Assembly: GCF_964340395.1 (NCBI RefSeq)
Contig: NC_135552.1
Span: forward strand, 2,045,517 to 2,068,016
Length of the DNA: 22,500 nucleotides
Reading direction: 5' to 3'
Origin: Glandiceps talaboti
Lineage: Eukaryota > Hemichordata > Enteropneusta > Spengelidae
Notes under the pieces: generated by a model
What the model was told of the DNA's origin: nothing
Databases searched by the model: none
What the model saw: only the letters and a program-made list of their open reading frames with translations
In this document: positions 8,765 to 17,545 of the stretch, piece after piece
How the letters are laid out: the number at the start of each line of letters is the position of its first letter
How positions within the stretch are numbered: the stretch's first letter is position 1
Translations under genes and position numbers: made by a program

Positions 8765-11700
8765 ATATATATAAACAGACAGACAGACAGACAGACAGAC
8801 AGAAAATTTACCATACCTAAAGCATGATTCAACTCTGTTTCAGTAAAAAAAACAAGTCATTCCTTTTTTGATGATGAATGATGTATGTTTCAAAATGAGC
8901 AATACATTCTGGTGTCTGTAGTGATGAGTACAGTAAAGTAAACAAAATGTACAAATTGTACAAAATCTATAGTCCTTCCTCGAAATAATGACAGGCTTAG
9001 AAAATTTACACAAAAAAAGAATGCACTGTACATGTCATGCTAATCATTTAGTTTTGTTTGAAGAGATGAGAAGATAGAAATCACTTCTATATAAAGGTAA
9101 GACTGATTATAAATGATCTTACTGAGTGTGCTAGTGACTTGCCACTGCCATCTTTTACATCAAGCTGAAGTCCACTTTTGACAAGATAGCGTAGACAGTC
9201 TATGCGATCATAACCTGCAGCACAGTGTGCAGGGACCTGACCAACACTGTCAGTCTTTGTCATATCACAGTCTATCTGCACCAAGAATATCAAACATTCT
9301 AGACCTAGTGGGAAAAAAATAGACCGACGCTTAGATTTTCGCTTTAAACCTTGAGGATTTTCTGAGGATTTACTTAATATTATACTACACACAAGCCAAG
9401 TTGAGCATGGTTAAACAGAAAATAGAGAATTGATATCCTGATTGCTCTACATCACAGCTGTATAATTGGTTTTGTGGTGATTGAAATATCATTATCTCTT
9501 TTTCAAATCAAGCTTGTGTAGTAATGATTATTGTCCCCAATACTTTCCTTCATTTTAAATGAAAACACTCATAACATAAATGTAAGAGTTTTATCATTAT
9601 TTGTCAAGGCCCATTATATCAACATTCCTTAGCTCAGCTGCTGAATGCAGGGAACCATGGGAGAATAATAACTAATACTAGTATACCTCCATGTACTGCA
9701 GCATAGTGTGCAGGTTTCTTGCCCTGTTCATCTCCGAGCTCTAGATCTACTCCTCTCTCAGTTAAATGTTCAAGTACTTTAGGATGGTTGCGTTCAGCTG
9801 CTAAATGTGCAGGCATCTTCCCTAAGTTGTCTTCTAGTATTAAATCAGCTCCTGTAATCAGTACAGATTTTATTTATTATCATTAAACCATATTTACACA
9901 TGAATACCCTCCTAAATTGAAAATCTAAGACAGTCTACACCAGGATGGAGTTATAAGACAGTCTACACCAGGATGGAGTTATAAGACAGTCTACACCAGG
10001 ATGGAGGTATAAGACAGTCTACACCAGGATGGAGTTATAAGACAGTCTACACCAGGATGGAGGTATAAGACAGTCTACACCAGGATGGATCTATAAGACA
10101 GTCTACACCAGGATGGAGGTATAAGACAGTCTACACCAGGATGGAGGTATAAGACAGTCTACACCAGGATGGATCTATAAGACAGTCTACACCAGGATGG
10201 AGGTATAAGACAGTCTACACCAGGATGGAGGTATAAGACAGTCTACACCAGGATGGAGTTATAAGACAGTCTACACCAGGATGGATCTATAAGACAGTCT
10301 ACACCAGGATGGAGGTATAAGACAGTCTACACCAGGATGGAGGTATAAGACAGTCTACACCAGGATGGATCTATAAGACAGTCTACACCAGGATGGAGGT
10401 ATAAGACAGTCTACACCAGGATGGAGGTATAAGACAGTCTACACCAGGATGGAGTTATAAGACAGTCTACACCAGGATGGAGGTATAAGACAGTCTACAC
10501 CAGGATGGAGGTATAAGACAGTCTACACCAGGATGGAGTTATAAGACAGTCTACACCAGGATGGATCTATAAGACAGTCTACACAAGAAAATATCCACCT
10601 AATGAAGCAAATTAAAATACGAAATTAATTTCTCACCTTTGTCAGCAAGAAGAGAAAGACAAGCAGTTTCTCCATTGAATGCAGCCAAGTGTGCAGCACT
10701 TCTACCAGCTTTGTCAACACAATCAACATCATGTATGTAGTCGAGTAAAATCTGAACTATCTCTACATGACCACCAGTACAAGCGTCATGTAGAAGAGTT
10801 CTACCTGCCATGTTGGTTTGTTCTGGATCTGCACCAGACTAGGAAAAAAAGTACAAAATGAAACATGATTTAGAAACTATATGTCAATCATCAATCCAAA
10901 ATAAAAACAAACAGTATCAAATTAACAGTTACTTCCATTTTTCAGTGAATCAAAGGGAACACATATTAAATGTAAACAAAAGAAAATAAACAAATGACTG
11001 CACATGTACAATGTAGATGTACAATGTAGATAAAACAGTATTGGAATATACATACTGATCAGTAAAATCTGAGTACACAACCAATAAGTCTTCATAGAAG
11101 ACAAAGTCCCTGAAATTACTTCTATGTGACTGAATGGAGACATGATTTAAATGAAATTGGTGACAACAAATAAATATTACACAGTGTCTGATAATGCAGG
11201 AAATTGCTGAATTTTGATAACTGAACCAGAAGAACAGAGTCAAGGCCAGAGGTCAGTGTCTCAAAAGAAAGTTTAAACCTGGCAATATGGGGTAGACACT
11301 TGAATGTAGGCTTTATGTATTTATGTTGTTGAGTTAAATCATGATTATTCACTACAAATATGGCTGCCATTGAGTAAAAAGTGATATGAGCACCAAAAAC
11401 CATTTTTTGACCAAAATTACATTTTTTGACCAAAATCACACATTGGAGTTTAGATCATTTTGATTTGAACAGTTTCCCAACTAGACACCTAAGGTAATAT
11501 ACCCGACAAATATCATGGCCATCATTCCAGCAGTTTTTGACTTTTAAGTTGTCTAAGTGAAAAAAGTGATGTAAACACCAAAAACAATGCTCGTGTATAG
11601 TTCTTTTCTTCAATATTATTTGTAAACATGATTTAAAAGAACTTGGCAATATGTAAATACTACAACGTGTCTGTGAGAGGCAGGAATTGGCATGATTTTG

Positions 11701-14700
11701 ATAACTGAGCCTGAAGGTCAAGGGGTCCATAAATAGCTTGCATCTGAAAATATGGTGGTAGACACTTGAATGGAGTGTCTGTATATTGCAGTTTTTGAGT
11801 TATGCAGTAAATATTAATTTTTAACTATAAATATGGCTGCCATGCACTCAAATTTGCATATCAAAAATAGCACCAATGGCATTGTAGCAAAACTGTATTT
11901 GGTTGTTGCTATGGACATGGTCTTGTTGCTAGGGATATCTGCATACATTTTTGGAATCTTTAGTAACTTATACCCTTCTCCCATTTCATCTTTGCAATAA
12001 AAACCATAATTTAGCAGTTACTATGGGCATGGTCCTGTTGCTCGGCATATTTGCATATATTTGTTGAATCTTTAGTCACCTACCCATCCCTGTTGCTATC
12101 TTTGTAATATGCATCATCATTTCACTGTTGCAAGGGCATGATCATGGTTGCTAGGGCCAATTGTGTTGAAATGTTTTCAACAATAACTGCAGAACAATAC
12201 CTCCAGAAACATCCTCACCAAGTTTCAACCCATTCACCATGTAGTTTCAAGATATAAGTTTATGACCAAAATTGAGATATTTTACCTAATTTGCTGTGGG
12301 TTTATTTCTTTGTTCTTTTTTTTTTGTAACATATAGAAATGGTTCTGTTCAGCTCTTCCACTATGCAGTTTTGTTTTTAGTGAAGTAATAAAGTGGTTAG
12401 TGGTTTCATATGGTGACTTACACACACTATAAAACACATTTCACACAGAAAGTTGGTACAATATTGTACCGGTAGTCACCATTTTACAAAAGTTCTATTT
12501 TACCCCTAATACATATTAATGACCCAATCAACTTGTCTTAAACAGACTTATTTCAAAGCATTTTTACCAAAAATTCTATTTGTAGACCTAATTTGCATAT
12601 TAATGACCCAGTCAATTTGTCTTGACAAATTTATATCTGCTCATCTCAAGACACCTACACAACAAATTTGTGGTACATTGACCATGTAGTTTTAGAGAAG
12701 CGGAGCTAAAAATGGGACACTAAATAAAGAATACAGCAAGACAATGTCAAAGATTTTAATATTCAAGATTCGAAGATTGATAAAGTTTTTGCCGATGATC
12801 TCACATTTGTTAGTACTTCTAAGATAGGTTTACAACGTTCATTAAACAATTTTCATAAATATTGTTGTAAATGGAAACTAATGGTCAATATCGATAAAAT
12901 CAAAATTATTGTATTTAGAAGGGGTGGAAGTCTAAGAAAATATGAAAAGTGGTTGTACAATGGTCAACGAGTAAAGGTAGTCTCTTTCCAAAGCTATCTT
13001 GGTATAATATTTTCGTGGACTGGCAAATGGTTCAAAGCCCAAAAAGCTTTAAGTGAACAAGCAAATAGAGCTCTATACAGTTTGATACGTAGTCTACATA
13101 GATATGGTACTATACCCGCTAATGTAGTCTTGAAAATTTTTTATTGTAAAATTCTGCCAATTCTCCTTTATGGCTCTGAAGTGTGGGGTATTGAAAAGAC
13201 TCACAACAAGATGTTACATTACATCCTGCAATTGTATAACAACACCCCTATCGTCGCCATAAGAGGAGAATTGGGAAGAGTTGCATTGATATCGATGGTT
13301 TGAAAGTATGAACGCATCTAGAAAACATGATTGTTATGCTTCATTTAAAAGGAATTGTCTCTGGAACCTTATTTAACCTCTCTTGATAAACCAATATTCA
13401 AACTGATGCTTTGTAGATTTAGAACCTCAACACATAATTTGAAAATCGAAACTGGTCGTTGGAATGATACTCCAAGAGTAGAGAGACTTTGTGAAATGTC
13501 TAATTTAAATCAAGTAGAGGATGAATTCCACTTTTTACTTGAATGCCCATTTTATACTTGTATAAGGTCACAATATATTGCCAATTACTTTTATAATCCC
13601 CCACTGCACCACAAATTTGTATTACTTCTGTCGTCTTGAAAGGTTGACACTCTCAGAAAACTTAGTAGATATATATTTTATGTTACTAAACTTAGAAAAG
13701 ATGCTAGAAACTCTGAGATACAAAGGGCCTGACAAAGTTGATATTTTCAAGTGATCCGTTCAATTTTGTATATTTAAGGTTTGTATTTTTTGGCCAGTGG
13801 CCAACAGTAGTGAATAAATGATTGATATTGATATTGACAAAGATTGATAAATTTATTTGAGTAGTCAACAAAAAATTGATTTACATCAGTTAAAACTTGA
13901 ATGCCCATGTATACCTAAAATATGTATATCTAGTATTTAACATTACTGTGTATATTTGACACCATATTTGACACTGGGGAGGCAATATTTTGGATGTAAT
14001 TGTCATTGGGGATGTGTCATAAAGAGAGGACAAATGGAGCTTTCTGTTACAAGATGTACTAGTTATCATTGCCTTGTCAAATAAGACAATTGCGCACAGT
14101 TCTGTATTGTAGATGTCATCTAAATCTCTTAGTGCAGTGTGACCTGTGACAACATATGCAACATGTATTAATGGCTATTTCTTGATGTGGAGATCACGTC
14201 TGAGGTAGTTAGAAACTACATGCTATTAGTATTACGTCATTACTTACTTCTTCACAGACACATGAAACAAGCAATGTGAGACATGGTTAGAAGGGTTTTA
14301 CATCGATATCACAGCCATTACGCCAAAGTACGGGTCAAGCAACAATCAAATAAATCCCATCGGCGGACAGTCTAAGCTGAAAACTTCACCCAGATAAATC
14401 CATCTCGTCACCATTTCATTCTCATTAAAAGTGAAACTTTTTATTTTTGAGCTTCATTACTATATCAAATGTATTGCATAAATTTATCATTCACTACATG
14501 CTCTGAGATGAATAGATGGTTCACGGGTACAGTAATGTAGGCATAATAATAATAATAATCTTTATTTATCCCTTATGGGTTCAGTGTTAATGCAGGAGGA
14601 AACCGGTACTGCGTTACTCGGTAGAGTCAAACTATACGACACTCCTCTTACTTACAGTATGGTAAATTTAATCAAACCATGAATGGGTTCAAACTCTGAC

Positions 14701-15035
14701 CACAGTGGTGAGAGGCAAATGGTTTAACCACTCAGCTACTACAAGGGTGCAAGTACACAATTGAGATGAGGGTTTCTACTGGGGAGCGAGTACACACAAA
14801 GGGGTAGGAGGAGGGTGCCAGTAACCATTACAAATATGTAACTATGAATAACACTGACCAACCTCAATCAGTTCTTTGACCACATCTACTTGTCCATATC
14901 CACATGCCCTTTCCAGTGCTGTACGGAATGATGCATTTCGTTTGTAATCAGGATCAACACTACCATTCCGTAACACTTCCTTTACTTTGCTAGGATCACC
15001 TTGTTCAGCTGCTGCCAGCAGGGCTTGTGTATTAT
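6097..15035 (-). CDS. Ankyrin-repeat protein gene, six internal exons (5' and 3' ends not found)
   Basis: Whole-gene entry; the exons are listed separately. Exons in transcription order are 14863-15035, 10637-10838, 9687-9851, 9123-9304, 6917-6989 and 6097-6261, about 320 codons in all. Every junction has minus-strand AG acceptor and GT donor dinucleotides, and phases agree throughout (1 in, then 0, 1, 1, 0, 1, 1 out). Joined codons keep the 33-residue ankyrin period without a slip over nine consecutive repeats, which is strong evidence for the model. Each repeat shows variants of TPLHxAAxxGH followed by a leucine-rich second helix and G-AD-type turn. Ankyrin arrays are protein-binding scaffolds; no catalytic domain, signal peptide or membrane segment is visible. 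The last repeats (DTARRFGHP) are mildly reminiscent of ANKRD42-type proteins, but this is too weak for a name. The first exon, start codon, promoter and C-terminal exons are not identified. Introns of 382-4024 bp are repeat-filled. Confidence 0.85.
6315..6730 (-). mobile_element. Probable 3' end of a non-LTR retrotransposon, decayed
   Basis: Read on the minus strand, an open stretch (WKSFCNLPCNMIKKPNSEIS and onward to 6505) ends in a region rich in K/S/R followed by TGA. Downstream comes AT-rich sequence with GCAATAAAGATTCTATTGTA, i.e. a polyadenylation-like AATAAA and a short-period tail. This layout is typical of LINE 3' ends, but no reverse transcriptase motif is present, so the class is uncertain. 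It lies in the intron between exons E and F and is not part of the ankyrin protein. Confidence 0.4.
6917..6989 (-). CDS. Ankyrin gene exon E (short, 73 bp)
   Basis: This exon is recognised only from splice logic. The acceptor is CTAACACTAACAG at 6990-7002, followed by AAQRGAMTCLHWLFEKGMDP and NQQD, then the consensus donor G|GTGAGT at 6911-6916 (phase 1). Joined to exon D (KSLAHS) and exon F (DHG) it forms a repeat of exactly 33 residues. The CACTAAC inside the upstream intron end is a good branch-point-like sequence. The intron to exon D is 2133 bp and contains a candidate transposon and the (CA)n tract. Confidence 0.9.
7231..7310. repeat. 41-bp direct repeat, left copies of a disrupted tandem
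   Basis: Two copies of ATCTGTCAATGTAATGAAAT plus GGTTCA(A/T)TAAGTTGGC begin at 7232 and 7273. A third copy begins at 7844 beyond the candidate transposon, with a more diverged one near 7900. The interruption suggests that the intervening 0.5 kb was inserted into a pre-existing tandem repeat. Confidence 0.85.
7311..7817. mobile_element. Candidate non-autonomous DNA transposon inserted in a 41-bp tandem repeat
   Basis: The left end GTCTTGCTGCTAGA (7311-7324) and the reverse complement of the right end GTCTATCTGCTAGA match at 12 of 14 bases, flanked on both sides by GCTA, a possible 4-bp target duplication. Internal inverted repeats add support: CTAGCAAATGTCAT near 7390 against ATGACATTTGCTAG near 7722, and AGACCTTGGATGTTC against GAACATCCGAGGTCT at about 7735-7808. 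No transposase is encoded. The exact right border is ambiguous by a few bases. Confidence 0.5.
7930..8600 (+). repeat. Composite interspersed repeat, copy I (diverged)
   Basis: Shares modules with the copy at 11130-12715: CTTGTTGCTAGGCATATCTG, CCTATCCCTGCTGTTATCTTTG, GGTTGCTAGGCCAGTTGTGT, CATCCCCACAAAATTTCAGC and CATTTTGATTTGAACA-TTTCCCAA. A run of 16 C interrupts it at 7972-7987. It ends at the (CA)n tract. Open frame 7930-8178 within it is not considered a gene. Confidence 0.75.
8604..8802. repeat. (CA)n microsatellite followed by (ACAG)n
   Basis: About 157 bp of CA dinucleotides with scattered TACA interruptions, then a short AT stretch and seven ACAG repeats (8774-8802). It lies in the intron between exons D and E, probably seeded at the end of the composite repeat. 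The threonine-histidine and cysteine-valine open frames over it are artefacts of dinucleotide periodicity. Confidence 0.98.
8803..9122. other. Intron sequence without recognised features
   Basis: AT-rich intron between the microsatellite and the exon D donor. No exon, RNA or mobile-element signature was recognised. Confidence 0.6.
9123..9304 (-). CDS. Ankyrin gene exon D
   Basis: The acceptor is a T-rich tract ending CCCACTAG just right of 9304, phase 1. It opens with GLECLIFLVQIDCDMTKTDS, completing the repeat begun in exon C to exactly 33 residues. Next comes a full repeat starting QVPAHCAAGYDRIDCLRYLV and then KSLAHS of the following one. The donor is CTCA|GTAAGA, phase 0. A second AG lies 27 bases further in (TTGGTGCAG), but using it would delete nine residues and break the 33-residue spacing, so the outer acceptor is preferred. 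Confidence 0.9.
9687..9851 (-). CDS. Ankyrin gene exon C
   Basis: The acceptor is TGATTACAG at 9852-9860, entering at phase 1. It encodes ADLILEDNLG, a complete 33-residue ankyrin repeat beginning KMPAHLAAERNHPKVLEHL, and the start of the next (KKPAHYAAVHG). The donor is GGAG|GTATAC at 9681-9686, phase 1. Its length of 165 bp is 2 + 54 codons + 1, matching both neighbours. No stops or indels are visible. Confidence 0.92.
9926..10585. repeat. 28-bp minisatellite, about 23.5 units, inside the intron between exons B and C
   Basis: Units have the form AAGACAGTCTACACCAGGAT plus GGA(G/T)(T/G/C)TAT. Three unit types (GGAGTTAT, GGAGGTAT, GGATCTAT) are interspersed in blocks such as GGAT-GGAGG-GGAGG, indicating multi-unit duplication. 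It fills most of the 785-bp intron, leaving about 51 bp to the exon B donor and about 74 bp to the exon C acceptor. Confidence 0.97.
10637..10838 (-). CDS. Ankyrin gene exon B
   Basis: The acceptor is a strong pyrimidine tract (seven T, then CCTAG) at 10839-10850, and the exon enters at phase 0. It encodes SGADPEQTNMAG, the full 33-residue repeat starting RTLLHDACTGGHVEIVQILL, and most of the next repeat (RSAAHLAAFNGETACLSLL). The donor is AAAG|GTGAGA, phase 1, splitting a glycine codon shared with exon C to give ADKGADL. Full-length, with canonical HDACTGGH and HLAAFNGE helices and no stops. A 28-bp minisatellite begins only about 50 bp downstream of this donor, inside the 785-bp intron. Confidence 0.92.
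11130..12715 (+). repeat. Composite interspersed repeat, copy II (longest copy)
   Basis: Contains its own internal repeats. A module starting ACATGATTTAAA at 11142 recurs at 11625 (shared GTAGACACTTGAATG and AAATATGGCTGCCAT). A module of about 120-130 bp around TTGCTA(T/G)GGxCATGGTC recurs near 11910, 12020 and 12130. Later parts carry GACCAAAATTGAGATATTTT, CCTAATTTGC and TTAATGACCCA. The same modules occur in copies at 7930, 15880 and 16500-17545. Minus-strand open frames within it have no domain and are chance. The mobilising mechanism is unknown; no terminal repeats were identified. Confidence 0.75.
12728..13837 (+). pseudogene. Non-LTR retrotransposon reverse transcriptase, 5'-truncated and broken
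   Basis: An open frame from 12728 to the TGA at 13301-13303 reads KVFADDLTFVSTSK at 12782, the F/YADD catalytic motif C of reverse transcriptase. It continues with CKWKLMVNIDKIKIIVF, SYLGIIFSWTGKW and a PILLYGSEVWGI motif. These follow the usual order of the RT thumb side in CR1/Jockey/I-like elements. Four in-frame stops lie between 13301 and 13350. Coding then resumes with the C-terminal domain (RLCEMSNLNQVEDEFHFLLE followed by CPFY). The 3' end has GAATAAATGATTGATATTGA and a GATATT-type tail ending near 13837. The upstream endonuclease and most of the RT are absent, as expected for 5' truncation. It lies in the intron between exons A and B, sense opposite to the ankyrin gene, and is inactive. 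Confidence 0.9.
13838..14543. other. Intron sequence without recognised features
   Basis: AT-rich intron between the retrotransposon remnant and the SINE. A small local duplication of ATATTTGACAC occurs near 13950-13970. No exon, RNA gene or terminal repeats were recognised. Confidence 0.5.
14544..14746 (-). mobile_element. tRNA-derived SINE, second family, minus orientation
   Basis: Read on the minus strand it opens GTAGTAGCTGAGTGGTTAAA, which contains a box A-like TAGCTGAGTGG (14728-14738) of Ser/Leu tRNA type. About 30 bp later comes the box B-like GAGTTTGAACCC (14685-14701). A body ends GGGATAAATAAAGATTATTA with an ATT/AAT-triplet tail at 14544-14560. It differs from the SINE at 4424 and 18532 in its central body. 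It sits about 110 bp upstream of the exon A donor, inside the intron. Confidence 0.8.
14863..15035 (-). CDS. Ankyrin gene exon A (most 5' exon recognised)
   Basis: The acceptor is TTTGATAG just right of 15035 and the exon opens with two bases that complete a split codon (phase 1). It reads NTQALLAAAEQGDPSKVKEV and continues through a DPDYKRN segment into RTALERACGYGQVDVVKELI. That is one degenerate ankyrin repeat plus the first helices of the next. The donor is GAG|GTTGGT at 14861-14862 (phase 0). Choosing this GT rather than one 4 bases later gives the classic IESGADPE junction with exon B. An upstream exon ending in one base of a split codon must exist to the right. I did not find it in 15036-22500, so it may be short or outside the window. 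Confidence 0.85.
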
Positions 15036-15368
15036 CTATCAAATAATACATACAATAACAATGAGTGTGGCTTCCAAAGAAAGTCATAAACTACAAATAG
15101 TACAAAATGTACTTGAATACAATATTAGCTATACATGTACGCAAATAAAATCACCCTTACTTTTACAAATCTTAATAGTTTTTGATTTCTGTGTTTTTGT
15201 AGTAAGTACTAGGTGTATCAACAGCATTATAATATGACTTACACATGTAATTTACACTTAGTGAACTACTGAACAAGATATACTAGTACTAGAAACACAT
15301 TATAGAAATACAGTCAAATATACAATGAACAATTTATACATGTAAATATTGAGTACAGTAAAATACAA
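15036..15368. other. Sequence 5' of exon A without recognised features
   Basis: Presumed intron or upstream region of the ankyrin gene. Short TACATGTA palindromes occur. No exon with a suitable phase-1 donor on the minus strand could be defended. The plus-strand open frame 15001-15237 overlaps the antisense of exon A and is a shadow. Confidence 0.5.
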
Positions 15369-15602
15369 ATTATATCATACCAGTATATTGATGGCGCAAA
15401 TCGAGAGATCTGATTGGTCTAGACATCGAACTAGCACGTCTAAAATGAGCGATAATGCACAGTTGGCACGCGTCCAAATTTTGATGTTGACTGTTCGTCT
15501 ACGAACGTTGTAGTACGTGCAGGGATGGGGGCGCAAATGAAACCAGAAAATGTTGCGTCTTATCTTGTTTCCGATATTTTCAATATACTGGTATAATATA
15601 AT
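15369..15602. mobile_element. MITE-like element with 23-bp terminal inverted repeats
   Basis: ATTATATCATACCAGTATAT plus TGA (15369-15391) matches the reverse complement of 15580-15602 at 22 of 23 positions. The 234-bp interior is CpG-richer than the surroundings (CACGCGTCC, GTTCGTCTACGAACG) and has no transposase. Size, terminal repeats and lack of coding capacity fit a non-autonomous DNA transposon. The minus-strand frame 15375-15635 spanning it is not considered a gene. Confidence 0.65.
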
Positions 15603-15603
15603 A

Positions 15604-15743
15604 GCGATAAACCACCCCTGGGAATGGTATACCACTCAGTTTTGACCAGTAAACTCAATATATGCACTCGCTATCGCTCGTGCATATATTTCGTTCACTG
15701 GTCAAAACCGCGTGGTATACCATCCCCAGGGGTGGTTTATTGC
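15604..15743. repeat. 64-bp near-perfect inverted repeat (hairpin) with a 12-bp loop
   Basis: Arms 15604-15667 and 15680-15743 are complementary at about 55 of 64 positions, including AATAAACCACCCCTGGG-like, ATGGTATACCAC and TTTTGACCAGT blocks; the loop is TCGCTATCGCTC. It is directly adjacent to the preceding terminal-inverted-repeat element. It could be a separate fold-back element or the end of one composite transposon. Confidence 0.85.
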
Positions 15744-15879
15744 TTAAATATACAGTAAAAGGTAAGAAAGAAACTGAAAGATTTCATCTACTGTATGTTA
15801 TTTTGTAGACAATAAACTTGTAATCAGGATCCAGATTAGAGTTAGTAACTGCAAAAAACAACTGGCTAGACTGCAATTC

Positions 15880-16200
15880 TTGCTGGCTACTTTTTCATGA
15901 ATTTGTGTTTGAAAATTCTTTGTTTTCAACCACTATTTTATTACAAAAACTTAAACTCAAAAACTACTCAGCAAATCATGCCTAGTTACATGCCCATTAA
16001 ATTTCAGCCCAATCTGATTGGTAATTTTGGAATTATTGATTTTGACCAAAAAGACATATTGTTGACCCAATTTGCATATCACTGATGGGCTCATCATGTT
16101 ATGACCAATTCTTGCTCTGAATACCACTCAAAACATTCCCATAAAGTGTTTAGATTAAGAATTGTTCTAACGAGATGATCCCATCAGTGAGGCCTAATAA
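15880..16200 (+). repeat. Composite interspersed repeat, copy III (fragment)
   Basis: Carries family modules CATGCCTAGTTACATGCCCA, AAATTTCAGCCCAATCTGAT, TTGACCAAAAAGACATATTG, ACCCAATTTGCATATCACTG and GATGATCCCATCAGTGAGG, matching parts of the copies near 8280-8480 and 16560-16800 (there inverted). Open frame 15897-16085 is chance. Confidence 0.65.
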
Positions 16201-16499
16201 AACAAAATTATGTGGTTCCTGCTACGCTCAATTTTAGAATAGGTGGGGCAGGTAGATATTTTATTTCATTTTTTTTTTTTTCTGTGTGATTGTCTAGTCA
16301 GGTTTTCCATTGTTTTCCAAATGCTCTCTGTGTTGTTTATTTCATCCTATCAGATGTACAGCCATGACAGATTGGGAGAGCAGTTTTAGACTGTCTTTTT
16401 AAGTTGATGCCAGTTTCTGTATCCACTACATGTATTTCTTGTGAGAGTTCACAATTTTTGCAATGTCATTATTTTTTTTCTTGAATACTTAAATAAAAA

Positions 16500-16926
16500 G
16501 TTTAGGGCTGGCAGTGAAAAGCTATAAAGTGGGGCCTGATATGCAAATTAGGTATAAAAATGTGTATTTTTGATCAAACAGCTAGAATTCCAAAACATTT
16601 CAGCAGATTGGGCTGAAATTTGGTTGGGATGTTCTCCAGGGGGTTTGTATTAAGAATTGTTCATAAACATGATGATCCCATTAGTCAACAGCTAGAATTC
16701 CAAAACCACTGAGCAGATTGGGCTGAAAATTTAATGGGATGCATCTGGGGGTGGATAGATGAAGCAGTATTCACAATATGATGATCCCATCAGCAATATG
16801 CTAATTAGGTCTAAATATCTCAATTTCGGTCAAAAACTTATATCTTGAAACTACATGGTGAATGGGGTTGAAACTTAGTGGGGATGTTTCTGGAGGTGTT
16901 ATACTGCACTTATTGTTGAAAACATT

Positions 16927-16972
<46 letters not shown>

Positions 16973-17545
16973 TTTCTATAGCACCGGTTTCCAGAGCAAT
17001 GTTCTGTTCAGTAGCGATGAATGGCTAAAGCACACCGTATGCTTTGGTGAACAAATAAGTCTTCAGTTTTGTTTTGAAACCATCCAGGCTGGAGGCTTGG
17101 TGAATGTCAAGTGGCAAAGAGTTCCATAGTTTGGGGGGCGACATATGAGAATGAATGACCCCCCATAGGTGACTTGTCTGTAATTTGTTGTTGCAAGCAG
17201 ATTCTTGTTTGTAGAATGTAGAGTGCGGCATGGTGTGTATTATGACACAATTGGCCCTAGCAGCCATGACCATGCCCTTAGCAACAGTTTATTATGATGC
17301 ATATTAGAAAGATAACAACAGGGATGGGTAGGTAAGTGAATACAGATTCAAAATATGTATACAAATAAGCCTAGCAACAGGACCACACCCATAGCAACAG
17401 CTAAGTGATGGTTTATATTGCAAAGATGAAAACTGGGAAGGACAGGCAAGTTAATAATGATTCCAAAAATGTATGCAAATATGCCTAGCAACAAGACCAT
17501 GCCTATAGCAACAGCTAAATACAGTTGTGCTACAGCACCATTGGC
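16500..17545 (-). repeat. Composite interspersed repeat, copy IV, minus orientation, split by a LINE
   Basis: On the minus strand this follows the module order of copy II. Three TTGCTA(T/G)GG...CATGGTC modules (17545 down to 17240) are interrupted by a LINE at 16929-17238. The element then resumes at AATGTTTTCAACAATAAGTG, followed by the GACCGAAATTGAGATATTTA part and two about 110-bp CAGCTAGAATTCCAAAAC modules (near 16580 and 16690 on the plus strand). Similarity to copy II allows the pre-insertion sequence to be inferred. Confidence 0.75.
16929..17238 (-). mobile_element. LINE 3'-terminal fragment with tandem TTGA tail and possible ATTAT target duplication
   Basis: The minus-strand frame ending at 17025 reads SPPKLWNSLPLDIHQASSLD then GFKTKLKTYLFTKAYG, the conserved C-terminal end of CR1/L2-like non-LTR reverse transcriptases. 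After the stop comes a short 3' untranslated part and about ten TTGA/GATT tetranucleotides (16929-16970). The flanks carry ATTAT at 16924-16928 and 17239-17243 on the plus strand. Removing the insert and one ATTAT gives a site that aligns with uninterrupted copies of the surrounding repeat. Strongly 5'-truncated and not functional. Confidence 0.85.

Noticed and set aside
8574-8832. Thr-His and Cys-Val repeat open frames on both strands
   Set aside because: These are translations of a (CA)n dinucleotide repeat.
10922-11730. Minus-strand open frames of 73-105 codons
   Set aside because: They lie in the composite repeat and its edge, are rich in aromatic and hydrophobic residues, overlap each other in different frames, and have no ankyrin character or splice support.
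15375-15635. 86-codon minus-strand frame next to exon A as the first ankyrin exon
   Set aside because: It spans a terminal-inverted-repeat element and part of a hairpin, so it is transposon sequence. No phase-1 donor leading to exon A was defended.
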